64,000 nt of DNA from Pseudomonadota bacterium (GCA_023457895.1 JAEXAY010000008.1:62001-126000), one strand, 5' to 3'; numbered from the stretch's first letter, positions 52,246 through 62,095 are shown. A program made the numbers and translations. The notes: generated by a model from the letters alone, not told the origin.

Positions 52246-52254
52246 GTGCTTCAT

Positions 52255-53883
52255 ATGATTTCTTCGCTGACCATCGACCGCCGTCTGCTGCTCCAGACCG
52301 GCGCGCTGGGCCTGATCGGGCTCGCGACGCCGGGCGCGGCGCAGATATTGACGCTGCGCGGCTTTACTCATGGTGTTGCAAGCGGCGAGCCGTCGGCCTC
52401 CTCGGTGCTGCTGTGGACCCGCTATGTCAGCGATGGCGAGACGAAATTGCGGGTCGAGATCGCCGGTGACAGCGCTTTTGCAAAGGTCATCAGCGGCTGC
52501 GAGGTGGTGGCAAGTCCCGCGCACGATAACTGCGCCAAGGTAACACTCACCGGCCTTCCCGAAAATAGCTGGCTCTATTACCGTTTCATCGCGCCCGACG
52601 GGTCGATGTCGCCGGTAGGCCGCACACGCACGCTCCCGTCGGGGCGCTGCGACCGCTTCCGGCTTGGCGTGTTCAGTTGCTCCAATATGGGTTTCGGCTA
52701 TTTCAACGCCTATGGGCACGCCGCGGCGCGCGGCGATATCGACCTCGCCGTCCACCTCGGCGATTATTTCTATGAATATGGCTATGGCACTTATCCGAGC
52801 ATGAAGCAGTGGGTTTCGGGCCGCATAATCCAGCCCGACCATGAGACCGTCAGCCTCGCCGATTATCGCCTGCGCTTTGCAAGCTATCGCGCCGATCCTG
52901 ATTTACGCCGCCTGCATCAGGTGCTGCCGATGATCTCGGTGTGGGACGACCATGAAATCGCGAACGATCCCTGGGTGGGCGGCGCGCAGAACCATCAGTC
53001 CGAGGAAGGCGACTGGGCGGTGCGCAAGAAGGCCGCGATCAAGGCCTATGTCGAATGGATGCCGGTTTCGGACAAGATGTGGCGGCAGTACCAGATCGGC
53101 GACCTTGCAACGATCCAGATGCCCGAAACTCGCATCACAGCGCGTTCCAAACAGTTCGAATATGACGAGATCATTTCCGGAAAGGCCGACCCGGCGGCCG
53201 CGCTCGCCGCTTTCCGCGATGGCGCGTGGCATGACAAGAGCCGCACCCTCATGGGCAAGGACCAGGAAGCCTGGTTCGCGCGCGGTCTTTCCGAAAGCGT
53301 CAAGGCAGGAACACGCTGGCAGGTGTTCGCGCAGCAGGTGATCATGGGCGGCACGGTCTCGCCGCCCGAAGCCGCCAACTGGACCGGTCCCGATGCGCCG
53401 GACTATATCCTGAAGCGCGTCGAGATGGGCCAGCTCGCCGCCAAGGCGGGCCTGCCGTTCAACCTCGACAGCTGGGACGGCTATCCGGCTGCGCGCGAGC
53501 GGGTGTACACCTTTGCCCAGGCGGCAGGTGCCAACCTCATCGTACTCACCGGCGACAGCCACAATGCCTGGGCGTTCGACCTTGCCGACAAGGCGGGCCG
53601 CGCAGTCGGGGTCGAGTTCGCCGGACACAGCGTTTCTTCCAACGGCATGGAAGGATCGACCCGCGGCGTCAGCGAAGCGGACCGCAGCGCGGCCATCCGC
53701 CGTGCCAACCCGGGCCTCAAATGGTGCAATACGGAAAGCCGCGGCTATATGGCCGTAACGCTGGAACGCGACCGCGCGACGAGCGATTATATCTTCATGG
53801 ACACGGTGAAGCAGCGCAGCCGGACGGTCAAAAACAGCGTGACGCAGACCGTCCAGCGCGGGCAAAACCGGCTTGCGGTCTAA
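52255..53883 (+). CDS. phoD: PhoD-like alkaline phosphatase, Tat-exported
   Basis: 542-residue periplasmic phosphatase/phosphodiesterase. The N-terminus MISSLTIDRRLLLQTGALG carries a twin-arginine motif (DRRLLLQ) and hydrophobic core, so it is exported folded by Tat. Core PhoD segments: GVFSCSNMGFGYFNAYGHA, DLAVHLGDYFYEYGYGTYP (metal-binding Asp), VWDDHEIANDPW, and ANLIVLTGDSHNAWAF. The enzyme needs Ca2+/Fe3+ in the family. The ATG at 52255 is preferred over the GTG at 52246. Its stop is 4 bases past the stop of the convergent DUF11-like gene. Confidence 0.93.
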   Translation: MISSLTIDRRLLLQTGALGLIGLATPGAAQILTLRGFTHGVASGEPSASSVLLWTRYVSDGETKLRVEIAGDSAFAKVISGCEVVASPAHDNCAKVTLTGLPENSWLYYRFIAPDGSMSPVGRTRTLPSGRCDRFRLGVFSCSNMGFGYFNAYGHAAARGDIDLAVHLGDYFYEYGYGTYPSMKQWVSGRIIQPDHETVSLADYRLRFASYRADPDLRRLHQVLPMISVWDDHEIANDPWVGGAQNHQSEEGDWAVRKKAAIKAYVEWMPVSDKMWRQYQIGDLATIQMPETRITARSKQFEYDEIISGKADPAAALAAFRDGAWHDKSRTLMGKDQEAWFARGLSESVKAGTRWQVFAQQVIMGGTVSPPEAANWTGPDAPDYILKRVEMGQLAAKAGLPFNLDSWDGYPAARERVYTFAQAAGANLIVLTGDSHNAWAFDLADKAGRAVGVEFAGHSVSSNGMEGSTRGVSEADRSAAIRRANPGLKWCNTESRGYMAVTLERDRATSDYIFMDTVKQRSRTVKNSVTQTVQRGQNRLAV

Positions 53884-55610
53884 AGCAGCAGGTAACGCAT
53901 CCGGAGCGTAAAGCTGCCCGATCCCGCAAGCGTTCCGGCTGGCCGCACGCGCCAGTGGGTCACGGCCGCATCGCAGCCGCGTGCATCCGCGACCGGGACA
54001 TAGGTCCATGTCGCACCATCGTCGCTGGAGAATTCGATACCGTCCGTGGCACTGGCGAGGGACGCGAAACTGTAGGACAATCCCGAAGCGGGCGTCCCGT
54101 CGGCAAAATCCACCGGCCCGCTTCCGGCAATCCCGAAATCAGCCACACAGAAGCTGGTATGAGCGGGTGTCTTGTCGGTGACTATCACGCTGTTGGCGTC
54201 AACCGGACCGCTATTGGGATTGGTGATGCTGATCGTGTAATCGATCATCGCGCCCGGAATAGCCTTGGGATCGGTCAGTGCATTAACCGGATCGCTATGG
54301 ACATTGCTCGTCTTGCTGACCGTAAGCGGCACCAATATGGCCTGATTATAGGTTGCGGTCGCATCAGGCGTGGACGCATAACCAAAATAGGCTTTCGCCG
54401 TATTGGTGTAGCTTCCCGCCGTAGCGGGCCGGTTGGCCGTGTAGATCAGCGTGATGCTGCCGCCAGCGGGGACATAATAGCTTTGGCCGAGCTTGCCCTT
54501 GAAGGAAAGCGTGCCGGTTGCCCCGCTGGCGGGCACCGAGCTGCTGTTGGCCGCGGTCACCGCGCTATTAGGCGCCAGTCCGATATAACTCACTCCCGCC
54601 GGAAGGATGTCGATGATTTCGCGGCTATAGCTGGGGTAAGGGGAAGGGTTGGTAAGCGTTACCGTGTAAGTGAGAATCCCCGAACCAATACCGACATAGC
54701 CGGAGGTTGGCGAAACCAACTTGCTGATGGTAAACGGGTTGGTGGCCGGAGGATAGCTTACGCTGACAGAGCCGCTGCCATCGAAATTTCCGGTATATTT
54801 GATGTTGGTGCTGCCAGACGTCTGCACCGCATAGGGACGCGCGGTGGTCGAGCGGTCAGCGCACATATATTGGAAGGTATAACGGACAGAGATATAGCCG
54901 GTATTGCCGGGCTGACGCCCCGGCTGAATATAGTAAAGCCGGTCCAGCGAACCTGCGGGCGCCGCATTCCGGTTCGACGCGATGATCTCGGAACCCACCA
55001 GCCGGAAGCAGGCGGCATCGAAATTCTGCCCTCCCGACGGCTGGAGGAAATATTCATCGCCGCGCTTCGTGTTGCCGAACGTGAAATTCGCATCGAAATA
55101 GACGAGTTGCCCGACAACCGCGCCTGCGCCTAGTGTCGTGGACGCCACATTGCCGCCGGCATTGGCACTGATCGCGGAACGGATGGTGAGTGTGGGGGTG
55201 CTGAGCGTCGTTCCCGCACTGGAGGTGAAGCTGATCGCTGGCGTGACACTGGTTCCGATGGCGCAGCTATATCCCACGAACCAGAAGACATTTGCGCTCT
55301 CGCCGGGGCCAAGGGTGCCAATCTCCTGCGTGGCCGGCTGGCCGCCCGCCAGATAGACATCCGCAGTAAGACCGCTGATCGACGCCACGATATTGGTGAT
55401 AGCGGCCGATCCCGTATTGGTCAGCCGGCCGCCAACATACATGGCGGTCGGTCCCTCGGCGGGGCATTTGTTGCTGTCGACGGTAAGCGACTGGGTGTTG
55501 CTGACGCTGGCGCCTGTACGCAGTTCGAAGGAAAGCGCCGCCCAGGCCGCTTCAGCCGCTACCAGCAGCCATAGCGCCGCTATCCATCTTAACCAGCGCG
55601 CACGTCGCAT
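53880..55610 (-). CDS. Secreted DUF11-type repeat protein
   Basis: 576-residue exported protein: signal peptide (MRRARWLRWIAALWLLVAAE, cleavage after AWA) and a Ser/Thr/Gly/Asn-rich mature body made of immunoglobulin-like beta segments. Typical DUF11/conserved-repeat text: GILTYTVTLTNPSPYPSYSR, EIIDILPAGVSYIGL, and AMIDYTISITNPNSGPVDAN with VIVTDKTP. No membrane anchor or sortase signal at the C-terminus. Such proteins are surface or matrix components in many bacteria; exact role unknown. Monocistronic, convergent with phoD. Confidence 0.85.
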   Translation of the reverse strand: MRRARWLRWIAALWLLVAAEAAWAALSFELRTGASVSNTQSLTVDSNKCPAEGPTAMYVGGRLTNTGSAAITNIVASISGLTADVYLAGGQPATQEIGTLGPGESANVFWFVGYSCAIGTSVTPAISFTSSAGTTLSTPTLTIRSAISANAGGNVASTTLGAGAVVGQLVYFDANFTFGNTKRGDEYFLQPSGGQNFDAACFRLVGSEIIASNRNAAPAGSLDRLYYIQPGRQPGNTGYISVRYTFQYMCADRSTTARPYAVQTSGSTNIKYTGNFDGSGSVSVSYPPATNPFTISKLVSPTSGYVGIGSGILTYTVTLTNPSPYPSYSREIIDILPAGVSYIGLAPNSAVTAANSSSVPASGATGTLSFKGKLGQSYYVPAGGSITLIYTANRPATAGSYTNTAKAYFGYASTPDATATYNQAILVPLTVSKTSNVHSDPVNALTDPKAIPGAMIDYTISITNPNSGPVDANSVIVTDKTPAHTSFCVADFGIAGSGPVDFADGTPASGLSYSFASLASATDGIEFSSDDGATWTYVPVADARGCDAAVTHWRVRPAGTLAGSGSFTLRMRYLLL

Positions 55611-55744
55611 CGCGGCTCACCCTCCGGCCAGACCGGAAAGCACCCCTTCCCGATTTCACCCTCTATCTCTAATAAGATATGCTAAACATATCCTTAACCA
55701 GAGGGAGGCGGGCGACCTTTGTCCGGCTGCCGGATAGAGCAGTA

Positions 55745-57181
55745 CTATTCCGCGCCGCCGAAGACCGACTTGGTTTCGAGGAATTCCTCAAGGCCATAGA
55801 CGCCCCATTCGCGGCCGTTGCCCGACATCTTGTAGCCGCCGAACGGGGCCTTGTTGTCGAGAGGGGCGCCATTGATATGGACCATCCCGGTGCGCAGGCG
55901 ATTGGCAACCTTGCGCGCCTTGCCGGTATCGCCCGACCAGACATAGCCTGACAGGCCATATTCGGAGGCGTTGGCGACCTCGACCGCCTCGTCGACATCC
56001 TTGTAGGTCATGATCGAAAGCACGGGGCCGAACACTTCCTCGCGCGCGATGGTCATATCGGGCGTGACCTTGCCGAAAATCGTCGGCTGGACGAACAGAC
56101 CGGCTTCAAGTCCTTCGGGCTTTTCCGATCCGCCGACGATGAGTTCGGCGCCTTCCTGCCTGGCGCCGTCGATCAGGCCAACCACGCGCTTATACTGGTT
56201 TTCGTTCGCGATCGGGCCGATCTTGGCATCATCGGCGGGCATGCCGACAGAAATCTTGCCCGCAACCGCGGCAGCAATCGCCTTGACCTCGTCATATTTG
56301 CTTTCGGGCACCATCATGCGCGAGGGCGCGTTGCAGCTCTGGCCCGAATTGTTCATCATGGTGAACACGCTGGTTGCAACCGCCTTTTCGAAATCGGCGT
56401 CGTCGAGCAGGATATTAGCCGACTTGCCGCCCAGTTCGAGCGCCACGCGCTTGATCGTCTTCGCTGCATTTTCCGAAATCTGGATGCCCGCACGGGTTGA
56501 CCCGGTGAAGCTCACCATGTCGACATCCTTGTGGCCGGTCAGCGCATTGCCGATCACCGGGCCTTCGCCGTGGACGAGGTTGAACACGCCCTTGGGCAGC
56601 CCCGCCTTGTCGAGAATATCGGTGAAGATGACCGCATCGAGCGGCGCGAGTTCGGACGGCTTCAGCACCATGGTGCAGCCGGCGGCGAGCGCGGGCGCGA
56701 CCTTGCACGCGATCTGGTTGAGCGGCCAGTTCCAGGGGGTGATGAGGACGCAAACGCCGATCGGTTCCTTGCGGACGAGCGTGGTGCCCATCTTGTCCTC
56801 GAACGCGAAATCCTCGAGCACGCGGATGGTCTCGGCGAAATGGCCGATGGCGGACGGCGCCTGCGCCTTTTGCGCCAATGTGGTCGGCGCGCCCATTTCC
56901 GACTGGATCGCAGCCGCGAGTTCGTCGTTGCGGGCGATCAGCTGTTCGAGGATTTTCTTGAGATAACCGAGCCGTTCCTCGCGGCTGGTCTCCGACCAGG
57001 CGGGGAAAGCGGCCTTTGCGGCGGCAATAGCACGATTGGCATCTTCTTCATTGCCGAGCGCAACCTTGGCGACGGGCTCCATCGTCGCGGGATTGATTAC
57101 GTCGCGGGTACCATTACCCACCGGGGCCACCCATTCACCGTTGATATAAAAGTGCGTGGTGTCGAGGTTGGTAGCATTCAT
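55745..57181 (-). CDS. NAD(P)+-dependent aldehyde dehydrogenase
   Basis: 478-residue aldehyde dehydrogenase of the main ALDH superfamily. The catalytic Cys is in MMNNSGQSCNAPSRMMVP, the general base Glu in KRVALELGGKSANILLD, and the cofactor loop in SFTGSTRAGIQISENAAK. Substrate cannot be inferred. The ATG at 57181 (MNATNLD) has AGGAAAGG at a good distance; the ATG at 57190 is too close. Monocistronic and downstream of uvrB by 163 bases. Confidence 0.93.
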   Translation of the reverse strand: MNATNLDTTHFYINGEWVAPVGNGTRDVINPATMEPVAKVALGNEEDANRAIAAAKAAFPAWSETSREERLGYLKKILEQLIARNDELAAAIQSEMGAPTTLAQKAQAPSAIGHFAETIRVLEDFAFEDKMGTTLVRKEPIGVCVLITPWNWPLNQIACKVAPALAAGCTMVLKPSELAPLDAVIFTDILDKAGLPKGVFNLVHGEGPVIGNALTGHKDVDMVSFTGSTRAGIQISENAAKTIKRVALELGGKSANILLDDADFEKAVATSVFTMMNNSGQSCNAPSRMMVPESKYDEVKAIAAAVAGKISVGMPADDAKIGPIANENQYKRVVGLIDGARQEGAELIVGGSEKPEGLEAGLFVQPTIFGKVTPDMTIAREEVFGPVLSIMTYKDVDEAVEVANASEYGLSGYVWSGDTGKARKVANRLRTGMVHINGAPLDNKAPFGGYKMSGNGREWGVYGLEEFLETKSVFGGAE

Positions 57182-57353
57182 GCTCGGCATCCTTTCCTGC
57201 TGATTCTTTGAAGTTTCATTTGCGGCACCCTATGCCTAAAACCGGTCGCGACAAAGAACTAGTTACGTAATGTTTCCATCCTGGTTTTTTCATTGAATCT
57301 GACACTGCAACAACGAGGGTAGAATGGGTCCCGGCCCTTTTATTTCCGCACGG

Positions 57354-59561
57354 CTACCGCCCCCGGCTGCTCTTGAACTTCTGGCTCTTACCGTAGCGTA
57401 GCTTGCGCGTCCCAGGCTTGCCCTCATTGCTGCGCCCAACCACATGCCGTGACGAACGCGCGTAATCCTGCGGGCCCGCCGGGCCGATGCCGAGTTCGTC
57501 CTGTTCCAGCTCGCGGATTTCGTCGCGCAGGCGGGCGGCCTTTTCAAACTCCAGGTTCGCCGCGGCCTCGCGCATGTCTTTTTCCAGATGCTCGATATGC
57601 GCGCGCAGGTTCGATCCGACCAGATGCGGCGTCGCCTCGTCGATTTCGACGGTGACCTGATCCTTCGACGCGACATGGGCGATGATGTCGCCGATATGCT
57701 TCTTCACCGTCGCCGGGGTGATGCCGTGCGCTTCATTATAAGCGCGCTGCTTTTCGCGGCGGCGGTCGGTTTCGCGCATGGCGCGCTCCATGCTGCCGGT
57801 GATGCGGTCGGCATAGAGGATGACGCGGCCATCGACATTGCGCGCGGCGCGGCCGATGGTCTGGATGAGCGAGGTTTCGCTGCGCAGGAAGCCTTCCTTG
57901 TCCGCGTCCAAAATCGCCACCAGCCCGCATTCGGGAATGTCGAGCCCTTCGCGCAAGAGGTTGATGCCGACGAGCACATCATAAACCCCGAGCCGTAAAT
58001 CGCGGATCAGCTCGATGCGCTCCAGCGTCTCGACGTCGGAGTGCATATAGCGCACCTTGACCCCGGCCTCGTGCATGAACTCGGTCAAATCCTCGGCCAT
58101 GCGCTTGGTCAGCGTCGTGATCAGCGTGCGATAGCCTTGCGCCGCGACCTTCTTGCTTTCGGCGATGACGTCATCGACCTGTTCCTCGACCGGGCGGATT
58201 TCCACCGGCGGGTCGATGAGCCCCGTCGGGCGGATGACCTGTTCGGAAAAAGTGCCCTGCGTCTGCTCCATCTCCCAATTGCCGGGCGTTGCCGACACCG
58301 AGACCGTCTGCGGCCGCATCGCGTCCCATTCGTTGAAGCGCAAAGGCCGGTTGTCGATGCAGCTCGGCAGGCGGAAGCCATATTCGGCGAGTGTGATCTT
58401 GCGGCGATGGTCGCCGCGCGCCATCGCGCCGATCTGCGGGATCGTCTGATGGCTCTCATCGACGAACAACAGCGCATTGTCGGGAAGATACTCGAACAAT
58501 GTCGGCGGCGGCTCGCCGGGCAGGCGGCCGGTTAAGAAGCGCGAATAATTCTCGATCCCCGCGCAGCTCCCCGTCGCCGCGATCATCTCGAGGTCGAAAT
58601 TGGTCCGCTGCTCCAGCCGCTGGGCTTCCAGGAGCCGCCCTTCGGCCTCCAGCTCCTTGAGCCGCTCGGCAAGCTCGTGGCGGATCGCCTCCATCGCCTG
58701 TTTGAGCGTCGGCCCCGGCGTCACATAATGCGAGTTCGCATAGACGCGGACATAATCGAGATTGGCGACCTTCTTGCCAGTCAGCGGGTCGAACTCGGTG
58801 ATCTCCTCGATCTCGTCCCCGAAAAAGCTGATGCGCCAGGCGGTATCCTCATAATGCGAGGGGAAGATTTCGAGATTGTCGCCCTTGACGCGGAAATTGC
58901 CGCGCGCGAACGCGGCGTCATTGCGCTTATATTGCAGCGCCACGAGCTTGCGGATGATCTCGCGCTGATCGACGCTCTGGCCCTTCTTGAGGTCAAAGAT
59001 CATCGCCGAATAGGTTTCGACCGAGCCGATACCGTAAAGGCAGGACACCGACGCGACGATCAGCACATCGTCGCGTTCCAAAAGCGCGCGCGTTGCCGAA
59101 TGGCGCATGCGGTCGATGGCCTCGTTTACCGAGGATTCCTTCTCGATATAGGTGTCGCTGCGCGGGACATAGGCTTCGGGCTGGTAATAATCATAGTAGC
59201 TGACGAAATATTCGACGGCATTGTCGGGGAAGAAGCTTTTGAACTCCCCATAAAGCTGCGCCGCGAGGATCTTGTTCGGCGCAAGCACCAGCGCGGGGCG
59301 CTGCAAAGCCTCGATGACCTTGGCCATGGTGAAGGTCTTGCCCGACCCGGTGACGCCGAGCAGCACCTGATCCTTCTCCCCCTCGCGCGCCTGTTCCACG
59401 AGTTCGGCGATCGCCGTGGGCTGATCGCCCGCGGGTTCATAATCCGACACAAGCTTGAACGGCCGCCCGCCTTCCGCCTTGGGCGGCCGCTCGGGCCGAT
59501 GCGGAACAAACGCCTCGCCGGTTTCGGGTTCAGCCAGAGTGGTGCGGATTTGGATGGCCAT
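57354..59561 (-). CDS. uvrB: UvrABC excision-repair protein UvrB
   Basis: 735-residue damage-recognition helicase of nucleotide-excision repair. Walker A GVTGSGKTFTMAKVIE (near residue 65), the beta-hairpin/tyrosine region FVSYYDYYQPEAYVPRSD, helicase motifs TLAEYGFRLPSCIDNRP and GLVAILDADKEGFLRSETSL, and a C-terminal UVR coiled-coil (EFEKAARLRDEIRELEQDEL) that recruits UvrC. A basic C-terminal tail follows. The ATG at 59561 lies only 27 bases from the divergent ATG of the AT-rich gene at 59589, so the native upstream promoter region has been displaced or replaced. Confidence 0.96.
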   Translation of the reverse strand: MAIQIRTTLAEPETGEAFVPHRPERPPKAEGGRPFKLVSDYEPAGDQPTAIAELVEQAREGEKDQVLLGVTGSGKTFTMAKVIEALQRPALVLAPNKILAAQLYGEFKSFFPDNAVEYFVSYYDYYQPEAYVPRSDTYIEKESSVNEAIDRMRHSATRALLERDDVLIVASVSCLYGIGSVETYSAMIFDLKKGQSVDQREIIRKLVALQYKRNDAAFARGNFRVKGDNLEIFPSHYEDTAWRISFFGDEIEEITEFDPLTGKKVANLDYVRVYANSHYVTPGPTLKQAMEAIRHELAERLKELEAEGRLLEAQRLEQRTNFDLEMIAATGSCAGIENYSRFLTGRLPGEPPPTLFEYLPDNALLFVDESHQTIPQIGAMARGDHRRKITLAEYGFRLPSCIDNRPLRFNEWDAMRPQTVSVSATPGNWEMEQTQGTFSEQVIRPTGLIDPPVEIRPVEEQVDDVIAESKKVAAQGYRTLITTLTKRMAEDLTEFMHEAGVKVRYMHSDVETLERIELIRDLRLGVYDVLVGINLLREGLDIPECGLVAILDADKEGFLRSETSLIQTIGRAARNVDGRVILYADRITGSMERAMRETDRRREKQRAYNEAHGITPATVKKHIGDIIAHVASKDQVTVEIDEATPHLVGSNLRAHIEHLEKDMREAAANLEFEKAARLRDEIRELEQDELGIGPAGPQDYARSSRHVVGRSNEGKPGTRKLRYGKSQKFKSSRGR

Positions 59562-59588
59562 GTTCGCTATATGTGCTTAGTACAAGCC

Positions 59589-60524
59589 ATGGACAACGAT
59601 AATTTCGGTAGCCCGACTCGATTTGGTGAATTGCTACCTCCTTATCCCCAATTTGATGATCAGGTATGGCAAGAATGTGCTGAAACCGATGATTATGTGC
59701 CAATATTCTTTGAATGGTACAAATGGGTAGGGAGCTGCGTCAACTTAATCGCTTTTATCCAGCCAGACTCACCGGCCTTTAAGAAGGGTCCGATATTAAA
59801 TTATTATGTTCTCTCGGGTCACTTGGCTCGGATTGTCCATCTAATACTCGCCACACTACGACTTACGGCAGATGGTCAATTTGGTGATGCAGCGTTCATT
59901 CTTCATCGGTGTCTCGCGGAATCGGCAACAAAGGTCCAATGGGCCTGTAATTCGTCCACCGAGGAGCGCGTGCGTCAATTAGTTTTGGACGGACTGAAGG
60001 CAGAATTAGAACTAGAAGACCAAATCGAAACGAATATCGCCAGATTCAATGGCCCCAATCCTCTGGAGGAGAGGATGAAGCGCTCTATTGAAAAATGTTT
60101 TGTTACCGCAAATGTCTCCCGCGAAGACGTAAGGAATCGGCGGCGCTTGCCCGATTTGGCAAGCATGATGACTGATCTGGGCCTAGTTCGATTGCAGTAC
60201 ACGGTTCAGCAAAGAATGATGTCTCACTTTGTTCACGGTAATTGGCCTGTATTATGCTCGAGTTATCTTGAAGAAAACAAGATAAACGAATTTGAATATG
60301 GACCGCGAGGGACGTCAGAACCACCCCACATTAATATGTATATGTCTGGTGCCGAAGCTGCCATCGGGGCTGCTAAGGCGTATGCTCGTAATTTCTTTCA
60401 AGATTACGAAGCCAACTTGCTAGACGAGCGGCTGGATGAAGCGCGAGAAAATATGATGGATGCATATTTACGAACAGTAAGCCTGTCAGATCCCGAATGT
60501 TTGGAAAGAAGCCCACAGGGATAG
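59589..60524 (+). CDS. DUF5677-like protein on an AT-rich insert
   Basis: 311-residue soluble protein that resembles DUF5677 family members. Helix-rich features: ARIVHLILATLRLTADGQFG, AFILHRCLAESATKVQWACN, LDGLKAELELEDQIETNIAR and DYEANLLDERLDEAREN. The gene is much AT-richer than its surroundings (many TTA, AAA, AAT codons), the strongest compositional break in the window, and extends from about 59565 to 60585. Members of DUF5677 occur in defence or mobile contexts in other genomes, but no such partner is present here. Likely horizontally acquired. Confidence 0.75.
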   Translation: MDNDNFGSPTRFGELLPPYPQFDDQVWQECAETDDYVPIFFEWYKWVGSCVNLIAFIQPDSPAFKKGPILNYYVLSGHLARIVHLILATLRLTADGQFGDAAFILHRCLAESATKVQWACNSSTEERVRQLVLDGLKAELELEDQIETNIARFNGPNPLEERMKRSIEKCFVTANVSREDVRNRRRLPDLASMMTDLGLVRLQYTVQQRMMSHFVHGNWPVLCSSYLEENKINEFEYGPRGTSEPPHINMYMSGAEAAIGAAKAYARNFFQDYEANLLDERLDEARENMMDAYLRTVSLSDPECLERSPQG

Positions 60525-60553
60525 CGTAGATTTTATTCGCCTACTTTATGATA

Positions 60554-60727
60554 TCAAATCTGCAAACACACTATCAATCTGAAACGCCCGGACCCCATCG
60601 CATAAGCCCGCTGCAGCGCCTGTTGCGCGGCCTGCGGGCCGAGCGCCTCGAACTCCCTGATATTAGCCGCCGCGACGACATCCAGCCCATGCTTGCGCGT
60701 CAGGACGATAGTCAGCCTCTTCTCCAC
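60554..60727 (-). pseudogene. Short reading frame, probably 3'-truncated at the AT-rich insert
   Basis: A GTG at 60727 (13 bases after the acyltransferase stop) opens 57 codons: MEKRLTIVLTRKHGLDVVAA then ANIREFEALGPQAAQQALQR. GC-rich, codon-biased like host genes up to about 60590, after which AT-rich codons (RFRLIVCLQI) take over, and it ends at TGA 60554. The pattern suggests a native gene cut short by the insert. The family is not recognised; it could also be a chance ORF. Confidence 0.45.
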
Positions 60728-60739
60728 ATCCTCATGGCC

Positions 60740-62095
60740 TCACCCCACCCGCTTCACCAGCCCCCGCACCGGGCCGAAGCCGATGAGCGCGGCGCCGATG
60801 AAGGGGAGCGCTACCACCCATAGCCGCACGCCGGTCACGCCTTCGGGGCTGGCGATGCTGATCGCGGCGGTGAGGGCGAGGCCAAGACAGGTGAGGACCA
60901 GCCCCGCCACCAGCCGCCAGTGGGGGACGTCCTCGCGCGGTGGGATGCCGCGGCGGCTGTCGGATTGCTCGGCGCGCGCGAACAGCGCGATCATCGGCAG
61001 GAGCGCCGCGATATAGAGCGCGAACCACAGCGGCCTTGCGAGCCACCATGCGCCGCTCCCCGGCTGCACGTGGAGGCCGATGCCACCCGCGAGCCACGCC
61101 GCCACCATCACCAGCACGAAGGCGGTGAGGTGCCACAGATAGACCGTCATGATCATCCCGTTCAGCAGCACCACGGCGGTCCACAGCGTGCGGTTTTCGA
61201 GCGCGCGTTTGAGGACCGGCTCGAGCGCGAGGGCAAACCCCGCCTGCGCGATGCCCAGCGCCAGCAACGCCAGCGTCGGCGGCATCGAGTTGGAGAGGTC
61301 CGATCCCGGAACACCGATCATCGCCACCGGATAGGGGCCGAGGCCGACCAGCAGGCCGAGCGCGACGAGCCCGCCCAGCCCCCATAGCAGCGCCCTCGAC
61401 GGCGGACGGAACCAGCCCTCGCTCCACGCATAGCCGAGCTGGTGCACCGCGACCCAGACAAACAGGAAATTGGCGAAATTGATGTAGGGCACGCCAAAGC
61501 GGATCGACGCCGCATCGACCGTCACCGCGCCCGCGACCAGCGCCCAGAAGCTCGCCATGCCCCAGCGCTTCCATGCCGCATGGCTGAGCGGCACCAGCGC
61601 GGAAACCATCAGATAGACCGAAAGGAACCACACCGGCACCAGCGCGAGCCCCGCTGACATCTTCACGATGCCGCGCTCGATCCCCATCAGCGTGCCGAAC
61701 ATCGCGATGAAGGTCCAGATGAGGAACAGCGGCATGACCGGATTGATCAGCCGCCGCACCCGGCCGGAAAACCAGTGGGCGTAGGTCCCGCCATCTCGCC
61801 GGTTCGCGGCCCAGCTCGTCCCGTTGGAAAAGCCGCCGACGAGGAAGAATAGCGGCATCACCTGAAACCCCCAGGTCAGCCACTGCGTCCATGGCAGGAT
61901 CCCGAGCAAATGCCCGCCCTCGACCACGCCATCCCGGATAGAGGGCGCGGCGACCAGCCAGTGCCCGATCACCACCGCGAGGATCGAGAGCGCGCGGAGG
62001 AAATCGACCACGCGGTTGCGGCTGGGCGGCGCCTTGTCCGCCAGCGCCTGCGCCCTCGGCCAAAGGCCGCGTTTCGGGTTTGATTTTGCGCTCAT
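60740..62095 (-). CDS. Acyltransferase family (acyltransferase 3) membrane protein
   Basis: 451-residue inner-membrane protein with about ten helices. The N-terminal RVVDFLRALSILAVVIGHW contains the family's R-x-H-like opening, and PLFFLVGGFSNGTSW is the conserved loop. Acyltransferase-3 proteins add acyl groups (often O-acetyl) to sugars, lipids or peptidoglycan-type polymers; substrate unknown. The ATG at 62095 (MSAKSNPKRG) has GGGGGGAACAG before it. Upstream in-frame sequence is repeat-derived. Confidence 0.9.
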   Translation of the reverse strand: MSAKSNPKRGLWPRAQALADKAPPSRNRVVDFLRALSILAVVIGHWLVAAPSIRDGVVEGGHLLGILPWTQWLTWGFQVMPLFFLVGGFSNGTSWAANRRDGGTYAHWFSGRVRRLINPVMPLFLIWTFIAMFGTLMGIERGIVKMSAGLALVPVWFLSVYLMVSALVPLSHAAWKRWGMASFWALVAGAVTVDAASIRFGVPYINFANFLFVWVAVHQLGYAWSEGWFRPPSRALLWGLGGLVALGLLVGLGPYPVAMIGVPGSDLSNSMPPTLALLALGIAQAGFALALEPVLKRALENRTLWTAVVLLNGMIMTVYLWHLTAFVLVMVAAWLAGGIGLHVQPGSGAWWLARPLWFALYIAALLPMIALFARAEQSDSRRGIPPREDVPHWRLVAGLVLTCLGLALTAAISIASPEGVTGVRLWVVALPFIGAALIGFGPVRGLVKRVG

